A stretch of 64,000 nucleotides of DNA, from assembly GCA_030533445.1 (NCBI GenBank), contig CM060072.1, positions 22,864,267 through 22,928,266 on the forward strand, written 5' to 3'. Shown here piece by piece: positions 35,776-50,108 of the stretch. The notes under the pieces were generated by a model. That model was given only the letters and a program-made list of their open reading frames with translations, did not search any database and was not told the DNA's origin. The first letter of the stretch is position 1; every line of letters starts with the position of its first letter. The translations under genes were made by a program, and so were the position numbers. This DNA comes from Cyprinodon diabolis. Taxonomy: Eukaryota; Chordata; Actinopteri; Cyprinodontiformes; Cyprinodontidae.

Positions 35776-38700
35776 TTTTCTATTTTTTTTCAAAATTCAT
35801 AGGTATGTAGGATAATGACTTCTTGCCTAGAATTTTATGAATAGCCATGGAACCTTGTATACATATTGAATCAATAAATTAACTCAAAATCCTTTGTGAG
35901 ATATCCACCTTTAAAACTTAAGGTAATTAGGGCTAAAAGTTAAAAACCTACTTCACTTCATATTTGAATATGTAAGACTTTTTAAACCATGCAGAACCAT
36001 TTATATTGTTTATCTCACTTTTAAACTTCTGCAGTACTTGTCTAAATCTGGTTCAAGGGTTATGAAAATGTATGAAAGGATTTTTAACAGTAAAATAAAT
36101 AGAAAATCAATAATAATTTTCTTTCTCTCAGGTGGTGAAAATGGATTTCCAGACAGTAGCAAACATTTTCTTTGGCCCTAACAGTCATTTTGTTATGAAC
36201 TCACTCGTGTAATGTGTAAAATGCACATATTATAATAAATATTGTTGAATATAAAAAGTTGCTATCTTTTGTTTTATTTATGTTAAAAATTACTGTCTTC
36301 TGGCATGTAAGACTTATGGTAACAAACTCAGTTAATAGAATCATAGGTTCAAACTCAGGGAGGACAGGAGTTAAACGTCGGCCATAAAGTTATTTTTTGA
36401 GTCTATAATTATTACTTGTTGTTTTTACTTTAACAACCAGAAAGCACTACCTCTGACCTATCCACTGAATTGAGGGCATGTTTTAATCCACTTAGAGCAA
36501 AGAGGATGCTTCCAGGCAATTTATAGCACTCTATGATACAATAATTCCTCTCTGCTTGAAGGAACAGACGAGGATGTTGACAATGAGGCAGGTTCAACAA
36601 CATAATAGGCTCGGTCATTTTCAACAAAGCAGTGATTCAATAAAAGATGATCCTTAAATTGCTTACACAAAACAGTCCTTGTGTGAGTGAAGAGACTAAA
36701 TATGTGCAGGTTTCATAGCAGAGAAACATCAGCTAGATACTGTGCTATACTCTTCCTTCCAGACAGGACCTCTTAGAACTAAGATGGACAGGGGCAATTT
36801 GGAAAAAAAAACTTTTTTAGAGTAAAGGCGATCATGTTGGCAAACTCTTCGTGCTCAGAAAGAATATTTGCTAACATTGTCTGCTTCGTTGAGATAATTT
36901 CTACCATACAGACTATTATAATTGTTCAACTATGCAGCTCCTTTTTAAATTTTTGGGTAGGAAAAAGCTAAAAGGTCTGCAAGCTGCAGCTCTGGAGCCC
37001 CTTATAGCTTTTATATAGAGGTTAATGTTTTATTGAGCCATTATTTGATTTAAAAAAAAATGTTTAAGGGCATGGTGATGACACATGGGTAAAAATCCTA
37101 GAACTAATACTTTAATCAAAAGTGACATGGTGCTGATTAATGCGAAACAAAAATTAAGAAATTAGATTTTTACAAATAGTACATGATTTCGTAAAAAAAA
37201 TTATGTAGACTTTTTAGCTCTAAATAATTTTATTTCATAGAATAGAGGACAATAAGACTCTTTGTACTATATTGGAACAACCCTAAGTTATGTCTCTTGT
37301 GGTTTATTTTTAATCAAGGGGTTGGATGTGTCGAACCTTGGCTACATCTATAATATTTTTGATGATATAAATTGTAACCTTTTGTCTTGTAAAATGTCTG
37401 GGATGACAGTTATTGTAAATTGCAGATTTAAAACAAAAGGTTAAATTTCTACAAATAAAACAAAATTCTAGGTTTAAGTCCTCAATTTTCTAAGTCGTAT
37501 GGGCATTTCCTAAAGACATGCCTTTAACCCATCAAATTCATTCTGTTTTATAAAACGTAAGACATAATAATACACCTGCTAAATAAGAGAGACCAACCAA
37601 ACTTTTATGGAATTTGAACAGAATTTGCACAATGATGCTCAGTTTGCTTCTCTGAATGTAGAACTCCTCTCTGTACAAAGTGAGTGAAATGTGTATTATA
37701 GTGGTTTTGATATTTCACCTAACTGTTAGTCAGTGTGACATTGGCAAAAGATTGAATCCCCTCTCCTGCATTCAGTGTTTGCATGGTGAGTCATAAGAGA
37801 CCATGACTAATCATGAAATAACCTGTCGCATATCTGAGAGAGCTGCCAATGTGGCTCGCATTTTCAAATCTGTTGAACATAGCTGAGTACAGCCTGCATC
37901 TGCTTGCATTCTAATGAGCCATCAGCCAAGACTCTTCAACCAAAAACATGCAAGAGGTCAGGAGAAACCATGTCTACCTGCTGTAAATAATGAACAGGTT
38001 TACTTGAGGAAAAAAAAAACCGATTGCTGATCTAATTTCTTGATACTAATGAGGAGAGGAAAGCTTTAAGGACTTACACTGCAATCTGCAAACCTATAGG
38101 CAGCTTTGGTTCTACTTTAGCCATAAATCAGGACATTAGTTTCAACTTTGGACTGAAGTAAACCTTGGATGTACTGAAAAACATTTGGCTATATAGTGAT
38201 AAATAATGCTGAACAACCATGACTAAAGCTATAATTCAATGCAGATGTTGACAGTTATACACTACAGTTAAAAAAAAAAATACCTTAGACTTAGCAGCAA
38301 TGTTAACAAGCACAAAAATTGATATAAGATGTATTAGTGTACAGGAACAGAACGTAAATGGCTTTTTACCTTTTACATTCCTTATGTCATTTTATATGGA
38401 CATTATGTGCTTTTATATGGACATAAGTTAGGTGAACAAAATAAACAAGACATTTTCAATCTTGACTAATCAAATTTTGACGCTTGGTCATGGTCCTCTG
38501 CCCGTCAGATACTGTAGAGGCAGGTGTACCCTTCTTGTCACGCATTGTTGCGCAGGGTGCATGACAGGTTGCAGACAATGTTTCATGTGACATACACTTA
38601 ACCTGTGACGTTCAATCAACGTGGAAAAGCCAACCCGTCAGCTGCACAATCTTTGCAGCAATTATACTTTGTAGGCTTTGGTCCCATTCTGGGCTGCTAC

Positions 38701-39629
38701 AGGGGGACATATTCAGCACAAATAGTAAGATTACAACACAACTATACATAAAGTTTAATTTGTTTTAAGTCTCTTCATGCCATCCAAGAGCGAAAGTCAG
38801 TTCTATCCAGGAGTTTTTCCATAATCTGCTGATAGTGGTGGTATTTAGGAGCTAAGTCACAGGTTGTCTCTAGATGTTTACATTTGTGAACCCTCGCCAG
38901 AAGGAGCTGTTGCTTTATTACCATGTTTTTTGCACGGATTTGTCTGCATATTTTCTCATATATCATATCTTCTCATGTTCTTAGGTGCAGGGTTTTGAAA
39001 TTTTGTCCACATGTCCTGTGGAGGGGCGTGGAAGCCAAAAGACTTACATGGGAAGTGCAGGCAGAGCAGATGTGTTGAGCAGGAACCAGACTTAAATGCT
39101 GATTAGTTTTGCAGTTAGCAAAAATACATTTTCATGAGTTCCTGCCACAATTTCCCATGTACCCTGCGCCAGTAAATTATGTAAAAGGGAATTGACAAGG
39201 AATACATTTTTCACAAGATGGTGTTGGAATTTTTGTGAAATAAAATAGCCAAGCGGCGTATTTCATGTACAGTAAACATGCTAGTCATCATATTTTGACA
39301 AAGCATCAAACATTGCATTGACATGGCGTGAACATGCGCCTCATTTACAAAAACGTTGTCCTGATAAGCATCTAAATACAAGTCAAACAGATTGTCAGTC
39401 GACACAAACAAACTCTCTTTATTGTGATCCTAATGAAGCCTCATAGAAACAACTCATTTCTGACAAGACGTGTCGAACTCTAGGTCATTTAGGATAAGCA
39501 CGATTATATTTGCTAAATGTCAAAATATGTTTTTGAGGGATTTTAAAACATTTAGCAAATTTAAATGTATATCAAATTGTATAAAATATTCAGTTTTATG
39601 GCTTGTGTGACATTTTCTGTAATTTTTCT
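35772..39629. other. nrxn2: alpha-neurexin intron, no gene seen
   Basis: Almost 4 kb of AT-rich sequence without a recognisable exon or transposon. Confidence 0.5.
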
Positions 39630-39840
39630 ACAAGCTTCTCACAGTAGTTTGCAAGAATTTCAGCCCATTCCTCCTGACAGAATGGGCATAACTGAGAGGG
39701 ATTTTTAGCCTTCTTTGCTCAAACACAACTTTTCTACTAATCCGACAAATATTTTGTGGACTGAGATCATGGCTTTGATTTGGTTGCCCCAAGTCACAGA
39801 TTTTATTGTCTTTACATTGCTTCCTGGAGGATCATATCTG
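39630..39840 (-). mobile_element. truncated Tc1-like relic
   Basis: TTCAGCCCATTCCTCCTGAC and AGAATGGGCATAACTGAG, followed by ATTTTGTGGACTGAGATCAT, are the complement of a repetitive fish Tc1-like transposase segment. It is cut off on the right by the LINE at 39895. Confidence 0.5.
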
Positions 39841-39897
39841 ATACATACTGTAGGACATACATGCACTTACTGTGGATGTATGTGCTCTCTTTCCAGA

Positions 39898-40263
39898 GTT
39901 CTGATGAAAATTAAAAAGAGAGATCACATCTCTCCTATCCTGGCTTCTCTTCATTGTCTTCCTGTTAAATCCAGAATAGAATTTAAAATCCTCCTTCTCA
40001 CATATAAAGCCTTAAATGGCCAAGCTCCATCTTATATCAGAGATCTGATTGTTCCTTATGTTCCTAACAGAGCACTTCACTCTCAATCTGCAGATTTACT
40101 ACTGGTTCCTAGAATTTCTAAAAATAGAATGGGAGGCAGATCTTTTAGTTATCAGGCTCCTCTCCTGTGGAACCAACTACCAATTTTAGTCCGTGAGGCA
40201 GACACCCTGTCTACTTTTAAGACTAGGCTTAAAACTTTCCTTTTTGATAAAGCTTATAGTTAG
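39898..40263 (+). pseudogene. C-terminal fragment of LINE ORF2 (post-reverse-transcriptase region)
   Basis: About 120 residues, open to a natural stop at 40261-40263, match the conserved C-terminus of fish L2/Rex1-type ORF2. Recognisable segments are RDHISPILASLHCLPVKSRI, then KILLLTYKALNGQAPSYI, then APLLWNQLPI and TFKTRLKTFLFDKAYS. This lies downstream of the reverse-transcriptase catalytic core, which is absent. The frame runs open leftward to 39715 but that upstream part is unrelated sequence. The fragment is 5'-truncated, as is usual for LINEs. Confidence 0.8.
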
Positions 40264-40287
40264 GGTGGCTCAGGTTATCCTGAGCTA

Positions 40288-41535
40288 CACTATATTGCCA
40301 AAAGTATTTGCTCACCCATCCAAATTATTGGAATCAGGTGTTCCAATCACTTCCATGGCCACAGGTGTATAAATTCAAGCACCTAGGCATGCAGACTGTT
40401 TTTACAAACATTTGTGAAAGAATGGGTCGCTCTCAGGAGCTCAGTGAATTCCAGCGTGGAACTGTGATAGGATGCCACCTGTGCAACAAATCCAGTCGTG
40501 AAATTTCCTCGCTCCTAAATATTCCACAGTCAACTGTCAGCTGTATTATAAGAAAATGGAAGTGTTTGGGAACGACAGCAACTCAGCCACGAAGTGGTAG
40601 GCCACGTAAACTGACGGAGCGGGGTCAGCGGATGCTGAAGCGCATAGTGCGAAGAGGTCGCCAACTTTCTGCAGAGTCAATCACTACAGACCTCCAAACT
40701 TCATGTGGCCTTCAGATTAGCTCAAGAACAGTGCGCAGAGAGCTTCATGGAATGGGTTTCCATGGTCGAGCAGCTGCATCCAAGCCATACATAACCAAGT
40801 GCAATGCAAAGCGTCGGATGCGGTGGTGTAAAGCACGCCGCCACTGGACTCTAGAGCAGTGGAGACGCGTTCTCTGGAGTGACGAATCGCGCTTCTCCAT
40901 CTGGCAATCTGATGGACGGGTCTGGGTTTGGCGGTTGCCAGGAGAACGGTACTTGTCTGACTGCATTGTGCCAAGTGTAAAGTTTGGTGGAGGGGGGATT
41001 ATGGTGTGGGGTTGTTTTTCAGGAGCTGGGCTTGGCCCCTTAGTTCCAGTGAAAGGAACTCTGAATGCTTCAGCATACCAAGACATTTTGGACAATTCCA
41101 TGCTCCCAACTTTGTGGGAACAGTTTGGAGCTGGCCCCTTCCTCTTCCAACATGACTGTGCACCAGTGCACAAAGCAAGGTCCATAAAGACATGGATGAC
41201 AGAGTCTGGTGTGGATGAACTTGACTGGCCTGCACAGAGTCCTGACCTCAACCCGATAGAACACCTTTGGGATGAATTAGAGCGGAGACTGAGAGCCAGG
41301 CCTTCTCGTCCAACATCAGTGTGCGACCTCACAAATGCGCTTCTGGAAGAATGGTCAAAAATTCCCATAAACACACTCCTAAACCTTGTGGACAGCCTTC
41401 CCAGAAGAGTTGAAGCTGTTCTAGCTGCAAAGGGTGGACCGACGTCATATTGAACCCTATGGATTAGGAACGGGATGTCACTTAAGCTCATATGTGAGTC
41501 AAGGCAGGTGAGCAAATACTTTTGGCAATATAGTG
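40288..41535 (+). mobile_element. complete Tc1-like transposon, copy 1
   Basis: The element is 1248 bp, bounded by 29-bp terminal inverted repeats that begin CACTATATTGCCAAAAGTAT, and flanked by the TA duplication at 40286-40287 and 41536-41537. It carries one intact transposase ORF. It sits inside the 3'UTR of an older LINE, which resumes at 41538. It appears identical by eye to copy 2 at 48849-50096 and has the same orientation, so it is young. Confidence 0.97.
40422..41453 (+). CDS. Tc1-like transposase, intact DD34E
   Basis: This 343-residue protein is the expected length for a Tc1 transposase, which cuts the element out and pastes it at TA sites in the nucleus. Residues about 12-50 form the first helix-turn-helix; a GRPRKL AT-hook-like motif lies at 59-64; a second helix-turn-helix region ([10 protein letters not shown]) lies near 99-108. 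The catalytic triad is D154 (WSDESRF), D245 ([10 protein letters not shown]) and E280 ([11 protein letters not shown]), with 34 residues between the last two. The frame is open further upstream, to 40308, but MGRSQ is the usual Tc1 start and lies just after the inverted repeat region. No stop or frameshift is present, so the protein may be functional. Read-through transcription from nrxn2 would run antisense to it. Confidence 0.95.
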   Translation: MGRSQELSEFQRGTVIGCHLCNKSSREISSLLNIPQSTVSCIIRKWKCLGTTATQPRSGRPRKLTERGQRMLKRIVRRGRQLSAESITTDLQTSCGLQISSRTVRRELHGMGFHGRAAASKPYITKCNAKRRMRWCKARRHWTLEQWRRVLWSDESRFSIWQSDGRVWVWRLPGERYLSDCIVPSVKFGGGGIMVWGCFSGAGLGPLVPVKGTLNASAYQDILDNSMLPTLWEQFGAGPFLFQHDCAPVHKARSIKTWMTESGVDELDWPAQSPDLNPIEHLWDELERRLRARPSRPTSVCDLTNALLEEWSKIPINTLLNLVDSLPRRVEAVLAAKGGPTSY

Positions 41536-42235
41536 TATCTCTGTAGTTATGCTGCTATAGGCTTAGACTTCTGGAGGACATAGGGACCCCCATTTCATCA
41601 TTCTGCTTCATTCTCTCTCTGTTCTCCTATTCTGCAGAATCTGTTAGTTCAATCTCTAACGTTCTGCTCTCTCTGCTTTTCCTCAGAGTAGCTTTGCCTC
41701 GTCTGTTCCTGTTTGGCTGTGACGTCATCCTGGAAAGAAACATCAGCTGTGCTGCTTCCATCAACACCCTTGTTTATAGATGTTGGAGATCGGCCTGTTT
41801 TCCAGTTTGGTCCTGTGACTGGGTGGATATGCTCTCTTCGTCCTCTGACATGGGAGCTGGCTCGGAGCTCGTCTGCCTGGCTGTGTGTTTCCTGGACGGG
41901 GCCGCCTTATACAGCTGCTTTTTGTATCTCTGCTTCTGTCTCCTTGAACCCCAGTCGGCCTCGGCAGATGGCCGCTCGCACTGAGCCTGGTTCTGCTGGA
42001 GGTTTCTTCCTGTTAAAAGGGAGTTTTTCCTCTCCCCTGTCGCTACAAGCATGCTTAGTGTGAGGGATTGTATTTGAGTCAATGAGTCAATGCAATCAAC
42101 TGGTTTTCCTTACAGTAGATAGAAAACTTTGTATCAATTTGACTCTACGATCTGGTTGAACTGTAAAGTGCCTTGAGATGACATTTGTTGTGAAATTGGC
42201 GCTATATAAATAAACTCAATTGAACTGAATTGAAC

Positions 42236-44899
42236 TGAAATTTCCTCTTCTGACATTTGAATTTCACTGACAGTGAAAATCCCCATTTGACCTTTGAACA
42301 GTCAACTATCGATAGCAAAAAGCAAAGTCTGACTCAATACATGCTATAAAAAAATATTGACATTTTCTATTACCAACACTTGTCTCCAAAAGGATTCTGT
42401 TGAATTAAACATTTTTGTATTTTGCCAGCTTGCAATCATGCTTTATGTGCGCAGTTGATGGAAGAGCATCAACAGTATCTTTTTAGACATCATACTGCTT
42501 TGCCAGTTATTTAAACTGCATGACTAATTTTGTCAGTGTCACTATGTGATCGCAGCATAATTTCCCTTCAAATGTTGCTAAACAGGGTAATAAATTAATC
42601 ATATCTGATTACTGATGGTGCTTCTAATGCAGCATTAACTTTATAAAAAAAAATACGGATTAGTATTTATTTATGTTTACAAGTTTTTTGTGTGTGTCTG
42701 AGCAGTAGTGCTTCACTTCTGAGAAAACCATTGAAGTGTGCCACACAAAACCCAATGTGAGAGACTGCAAAGACAGAAGCAAAAATAAGCCAGAAAGGAC
42801 ATTTTACCCTCAGGTCCTTGACTTCTTTTCACATCTATGTTATTGTCTAAAGTGTTTTTTAGCACAGGGCTGAAGGGCTTCATGCTACAAAAGTGTAACG
42901 TTGCATAGCTGACGTGTATAGATTTTAACAAATGAATTAACATGTTATCGTATAGAAAGGATCTGAACACTGGTACTTTTTTGGACTTAAAAAACTCTTT
43001 CAATCGGTCAGAGCATTTTGTTTCTCTGCAGCCCGTATTAGAAAAAAAAATTCAGAAACAAACAGACAATCAGAAAGAGGTACTTTTATTATATTCATCT
43101 CTTAAATAACTACAACTCCACCCTTTGGTTTCATTTTCAGTTTGTCCTATTGAGATGGTGTTCTGTGGCAGTTAGGATCTTTTATTTAATTATATGTAAA
43201 AGCCAGAGCCTAAACTTGTCCACCAAAACCAATAAGTTAAATCAATAGAAGACAGTTCATTAATTTTCCACCAACATTTTTGATCACAGAGGCTAACTTT
43301 CTGAAACTTGTACTAAAACCTCAGTGATCTGCTCATATGATTTTTTCACAGACATTTATGCTCATTTTCAATTAGGACAGCTTCGCCAAGCTGCACTGAA
43401 TTTGATGTTAGATTAGTTGGAAACTGAAATAAATCATGCTGTGAGATACACTTATGTCCATCTCCATTTCAACAAGCTCACTCTGCATAAGGCTGTTTAA
43501 ATGTAGTTGCTGCTATTTAGAAATACTTAAAAAGACCTCAAATGTCACATATACTTATCGGTTGCAAGCCTATTTAGCTTGTGTCATGTTTATGAAAAGT
43601 CTCTTTAAGGAGATATTTGCTTTACAAATGGGGATTTTAGGGTACATGGTCAGATTTTATTTTCTATTGATCCAAAGCAGGTTAAAATATTGACTTTACA
43701 GACTCTAGAAAGAGTCCAACTCCAAACTCTATTCCTGGTAGGTCACAGCGTTACAAGGAGCAATATATTTTTCCTGAGCCTCTGTCCCATGGCAGAAGAT
43801 TAAGTCTAACCCTCTATCCTGGATTATCCGGTCTGGGACGTACTTGTAATTGTGAATGACTCCACCTGAAATGAAGGTCAAAAGAAGAATAGCGCTATAT
43901 CGAGCATTGCAACAGAACATATTTCCTCCCCTATTCTTCAAGTTAAAAACCACATTGTCCTTAAGTCGCATTGGAGGAAGATTTAATCAGTCTATGAAAA
44001 CGCTATAAAATCCATTTACATTTAAAAAAATCTTCTATTTAAACTAAATGGGACTGACTGCTATACAATGCTAACCAATTAATGTCTTTCTCTATATGAG
44101 GCTTTCCATAATTTACAGTATAAACTGATATTGTCATGTCACCTATAGACGATCAAATCACAAGCAGGAGGCAATCAGAATGACAGGATCTTATAAAAAG
44201 CAATGAAGGAACACAAGTAAAACGCTCGAACATTAACAAGGTACAACAGACATGGTGTCAGGGAGGACTCTAGGAACTAAGTGGAGGATCTGACAAGTGA
44301 GTGATGGAAGAGAGAGGTAAAGGTGCTGAGAAGGCAATAACAAGGAGGTGGTTGATTAAACAGGGTGCAGAAGGGAATGAGGGGAAACTACTAAGAGGAA
44401 GGAAGCATAAACAGTAGGGGGGAAACAGGGAATCAACATAAAAAGGAAAATAAACAGAAATGATTTGCCTCAGAAACACTGAGCCAAAATAACAAAAAAG
44501 CAAAATAAAGCCCTAAAGATTACAGCAAACAGAGAGAGTGACTAATCCCAAGACACTAGTCTTTGTTACAGTTATCCAACAGTGAGCTTAATATAAGGTG
44601 GCCACTGTTTAAGTTAGTATGAAACTTTTTGTTTATTGCTTTGAGTTGGAACAACTTGGATATCAAGTTCTGACCTGTGACTGTTTTTATGTAGGTGTTT
44701 TCTGATCTAGAAAGATTGACACATATCTGCCTTGGGAATGTACATTTATCTTGAGACAGAAGCTCCTGTGTTATATCATACTTAAAAGAAAGTCATGGAT
44801 TAACATGACTAACACTTAAATTATTTACAAAATTACAGAATTGATTTTCTTTTATACATTTTAGATAAATCTTCAGCTATATAAATAATGTTGGCAACT
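42236..44899. other. nrxn2: alpha-neurexin intron, no gene seen
   Basis: AT-rich non-coding sequence. The A/G-rich stretch at 44160-44530 looks repeat-like but I cannot classify it. Confidence 0.45.
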
Positions 44900-45050
44900 A
44901 TAATTGCTTGAAAAGGATTTAAAATCAATTGTTTTAAATCCTACGGACTTTTTTGTATCATTAGGTAAAGTTACTTCAGAGACAACAAAAGTGACATGTG
45001 GCATTCCTCAAGGGGCTATGTTAGGGCCCTTATTTATCATTCTTCCAGAC
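44900..45050 (+). pseudogene. LINE reverse-transcriptase fragment
   Basis: The translation contains DFFVSLGKVTSETTKVTCGI followed by PQGAMLGPLFI, the reverse-transcriptase block with the PQG motif of L2/Rex1-like LINEs. Similarity fades after about 45050. A LINE 3'UTR of the 39895-42235 type starts near 45570, so the two may be remnants of one internally deleted element. Confidence 0.65.
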
Positions 45051-45569
45051 AGACACATGCAAGCCATGATTAATTTTGCAAAGCTGTCAGCATATACTAA
45101 TGTGCTGAATATAAAGGGATTCAACTCCACAGGTGGTAAAAAGCCAGCAGAAGGGATTTTTTCATGTATGAGGTAAACAGAGTTAGCTGTAATCATTACA
45201 CTTCACTAAAACATTTTCTTAATAAACTGTGGTGAAACTGACTGAAAATATCTGGTACTTGTATTTTTACCACAAGGCAAATGGCAGCCGGAAACAGCCT
45301 GGGCAGCTTCAGAGAGCTTTAACTGGGTCCTTTTCTAGGGAAAAACATATTATCTGTACGCATAAATATCCATGTTTCCGTTTTGTGGTTTTGTTTTCAC
45401 TAGTGACATTGGCATAGAATCGGTTAATATTATTCTGAAATTTACCAGCCGTCTTCCATGTCTGATGCCTAGCTTGTTCATTCTTCCTCGGCACTTTGCA
45501 CGAAACCGTTGGGGCATCCCGACAACCTTCTTTCCTGCCGAATCATTCTGTTGTGCTGCACGGCGTTGG

Positions 45570-45875
45570 TAACCATTCTGTTTTCCTGAACCCCAGTCGG
45601 CCTTGGCAGATGGCCGCTCACACTGAGTCTGGTTCTGCTGGAGGTTTCTTCCTGTTAAAAGTGAGTTTTTCTCTCTACTGTCGCTACAAGAACGCTTAGT
45701 GTGAGGGATTGCCTTCAAGTCAAAGACTCAGTGGAATCAACTGCTTTTTCCTCAAATAGAAAACTGAATCAATTTGACAGTATGATCTGGTTGAATTGTA
45801 AAGTGCCTTTAAAATGACAGGTGTTGTGAATTGGTTCTATATAGATAAACTGAATTGAACTGAATTGAATGTGAG
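45570..45875 (+). mobile_element. LINE 3'UTR fragment (same family as 41538-42235)
   Basis: This segment repeats the downstream UTR of the LINE at 39895-42235: CCCCAGTCGGCCTTGGCAGA, the GGTTCTGCTGGAGGTTTCTT motif, a GTGAGGGATTG segment and a terminal TGAATTGAACTGAATTGAA repeat. It lacks the coding part. A DD36E Tc1-like element lies immediately to its right. Confidence 0.75.
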
Positions 45876-45897
45876 GTTAACATTGAGGTTAACATTA

Positions 45898-47117
45898 CAC
45901 TCACCGGCCACTTTATTAGGTACCCCATGCTAGTAACGGGTTGGACCCCCTTTTGCCTTCTGAACTGCCTCAATTCTTTGTGGCATAGATTCAACAAGGT
46001 GCTGGAAGCATTCCTCAGGGAGTTTGGTCCATATTGACATAATGGCATCACACAGTTGCCGCATATTTGTCGGCTATACATCCATGATGCGAATCTCCCG
46101 ATCCACCACATCCCAAAGATGCTCTATTGGATTGAGATCTGGTGACTGTGGAGGCCATTTGAGTACAGTGAACTAGTTGTCATGTTCAAGAAACCAGTCT
46201 GAGATGATTCCAGCTTTATGACATGGCGCATTATCCTGCTGAAAGTAGCCATCAGAAGTTGGGTACATTGTGGTCATAAAGGGATGGACATGGTCAGCAA
46301 CAATACTCAGGTAGGCTGTGGCGTTGCAACGGTGCTCAATTGGTACCAAGGGGCCCAAAGAGTGCCAAGAAAATATTCCCCACACCATGACACCACCACC
46401 ACCAGCCTGAACCTTTGATACAAGGCAGGATGGATCCATGCTTTCATGTTGTAGACGCCAAATTCTGACCCTACCATCCGAATGTCGCAGCAGAAATCAA
46501 GACTCATTAGACCAGGCAACGTTTTTCCAATCTTCTATTGTCCAATTTCGATGAGCTTGTGCAAATTGTAGCCTCAGTTTCCTGTTCTTAGCTGAAAGGA
46601 GTGGCACCCGGTGTGGTCTTCTGCTGCTGTAGCCCATCTGCCTCAAAGTTCGACGTACTGTGCGTTCAGAGATGCTCTTCTGCCCACCTTGGTTGTAACG
46701 GGTGGTTATTTGAGTCACTGTTGCCTTTCTATCAGCTCGAACCAGTCTGGCCATTCTCCTTTGACCTCTGGCATCAACAAGGCATTTCCGCCCACAGAAC
46801 TGCCGCTCACTGGATGTTTTTTCTTTTTCGGACCATTCTCTGTAAACCCTAGAGATGGTTGTGCGTGAAAATCCCAGTAGATCAGCAGTTTCTGAAATAC
46901 TCAGACCAGCCCTTCTGGCACCAACAATCATGCCACGTTCAAAGTCACTCAAATCACCTTTCTTCCCCATACTGATGCTCGGTTTGAACTACAGGAGATT
47001 GTCTTGACCATGTCTACATGCCTAAATGCACTGAGTTGCGCCATGTGATTGGCTGCTTAGAAATTAAGTGTTAACAAGCAGTTGGACAGGTGTACCTAAT
47101 AAAGTGGCCGGTGAGTG
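45898..47117 (-). mobile_element. Tc1/mariner-like transposon (DD36E type), inactive
   Basis: The element is 1220 bp, bounded by inverted repeats beginning CACTCACCGGCCACTTTATT, with TA duplications at 45896-45897 and 47118-47119. The transposase runs right to left and is broken by stops. It differs clearly from the two DD34E elements nearby in sequence, termini and catalytic spacing. Confidence 0.95.
45930..46970 (-). pseudogene. Tc1-like transposase pseudogene with three in-frame stops
   Basis: The frame from MGKKGDLSDF at 46970 to the natural stop at 45930 is 347 codons with no frameshift, so the full 346-residue family length is kept. Three stops interrupt it: TGA at codon 158 (46497-46499), TAG at codon 266 (46173-46175) and TAG at codon 299 (46074-46076). 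The first catalytic Asp is replaced: the motif reads WSNES instead of WSDES (N155). The second Asp is D246 (QQDNAPCHKA) and the Glu is E283 ([11 protein letters not shown]), with 36 residues between, i.e. DD36E spacing as reported for the Incomer group. The helix-turn-helix region (GLSISETADLLGFSRTTISR) is intact. The stops and the D-to-N change make it inactive. Confidence 0.93.
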
Positions 47118-47119
47118 TA

Positions 47120-48239
47120 GATCACACTGGAGTTGTGTCTCATTTAGTGTGAGCTTAGTGTAAAGGTTTTGAAAACCTCAGTTTCTTAAACCAATATGAA
47201 ACACCTCTGTTTAGAGTGGCCTTTGACTGTGCTCATTAAACATTATTAGTTGCAGTTCGAAGCTAAACTCCCTTTTGATTTCATTGTCAATCATTTGATT
47301 TATACCTTTTTTCATAACTTTAATTATTCTTTTGCAATTCACTGATTTATGTTTAATAATTACCTGATTAACTAACTTACTATTGAAAGCCGCTAAATAA
47401 ACCTGCCTTTCCTAAACACTTATTTTTTGATGTTTCTTTCTTTGTATTGTTAAAGAAAAATGATTATTTTTAGTTTTTAATGCAGTTAATCTTATGGCAT
47501 GTGTAAAAGGTATGTTGAACACTCTCATTTTGAACATATTTCTTAATTTTGAACAAGTTTGTGAAGATAACCTTTCCTTGAACCAAATTACTGAATTTAA
47601 GTTTGTTCCTGAGAATTTGTGGAAGAGAGGCCCCGCATTCCACAGCTGTCTGTGAAATCTTATCTTATGTTTTCCTTAGCCAGATGACCTTAAGAATTCT
47701 AGAGGCCAAGACAAGCTTTCCGCTTTTTCTTGTTAAAACAAAGAAGCAAATGACCCCAGATGTTTGCCGTAAATTAGGGGAAGTTCTAAGTTTTTCTGAG
47801 TGTCCAAGATAGCTCCTGGTTGGAGGAGCAAAAGCCAGCCTTATTTGAATAAATTAAATACAAGAGGATAAAACTTTCTACACAGAAGTAACAAATCAGA
47901 TTTGCTCTTGCAACTCTCCAAAGATGTCTTTGTATGTCTTTGCTTTCTTTCCTTCTCTCCATTTATGTCAGGTAAATGAATGTATGTCTCCGTTGTTCTG
48001 CAGTTTCTGGTGTAAGTTTGTGCATTGTCTTACTTCTAAGTTTATGCATTGTCTTATATTGGATTAAACTCTGTAAGTCTGTGACGTCAACACGCATTGC
48101 TGGTTTTCCTTGTGGCCACACGCAGCTCGCCAAGAGGACCTGGGATACAGAGGAAGAGAGAGAGCCAAACTTTTTTCCAAAGTTAACTTTTTAGAAATTT
48201 CTTCCTTAACAGTATCAATATATATTGAATATTGATTTA
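47120..48239. other. nrxn2: alpha-neurexin intron, no gene seen
   Basis: Between the DD36E element and a LINE tail. Part near 47800-48200 may belong to the LINE 3'UTR but similarity is not clear. Confidence 0.4.
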
Positions 48240-50096
<1,857 letters not shown>

Positions 50097-50108
50097 TATA
50101 TATATATA

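Larger units (their letters stand above)
39895..42235 (+). mobile_element. L2/Rex1-like LINE 3' end, interrupted by Tc1 copy 1
   Basis: The 3' end of a fish non-LTR retrotransposon: the C-terminal ORF (39898-40263), then 3'UTR on both sides of the Tc1 insertion (40264-40287 and 41538-42235). The UTR contains the recurrent fish motif around GGTTCTGCTGGAGGTTTCTT (near 41990) and ends in GGCGCTATATAAATAAACTC (near 42200), followed by a short A-rich repeat. The 5' part is missing; a Tc1-like relic abuts it on the left. Confidence 0.8.

Noticed and set aside
40745..41515. 256-residue minus-strand ORF in Tc1 copy 1 (and a longer one at 49306-50148 in copy 2)
   Set aside because: Antisense shadow of the intact transposase.
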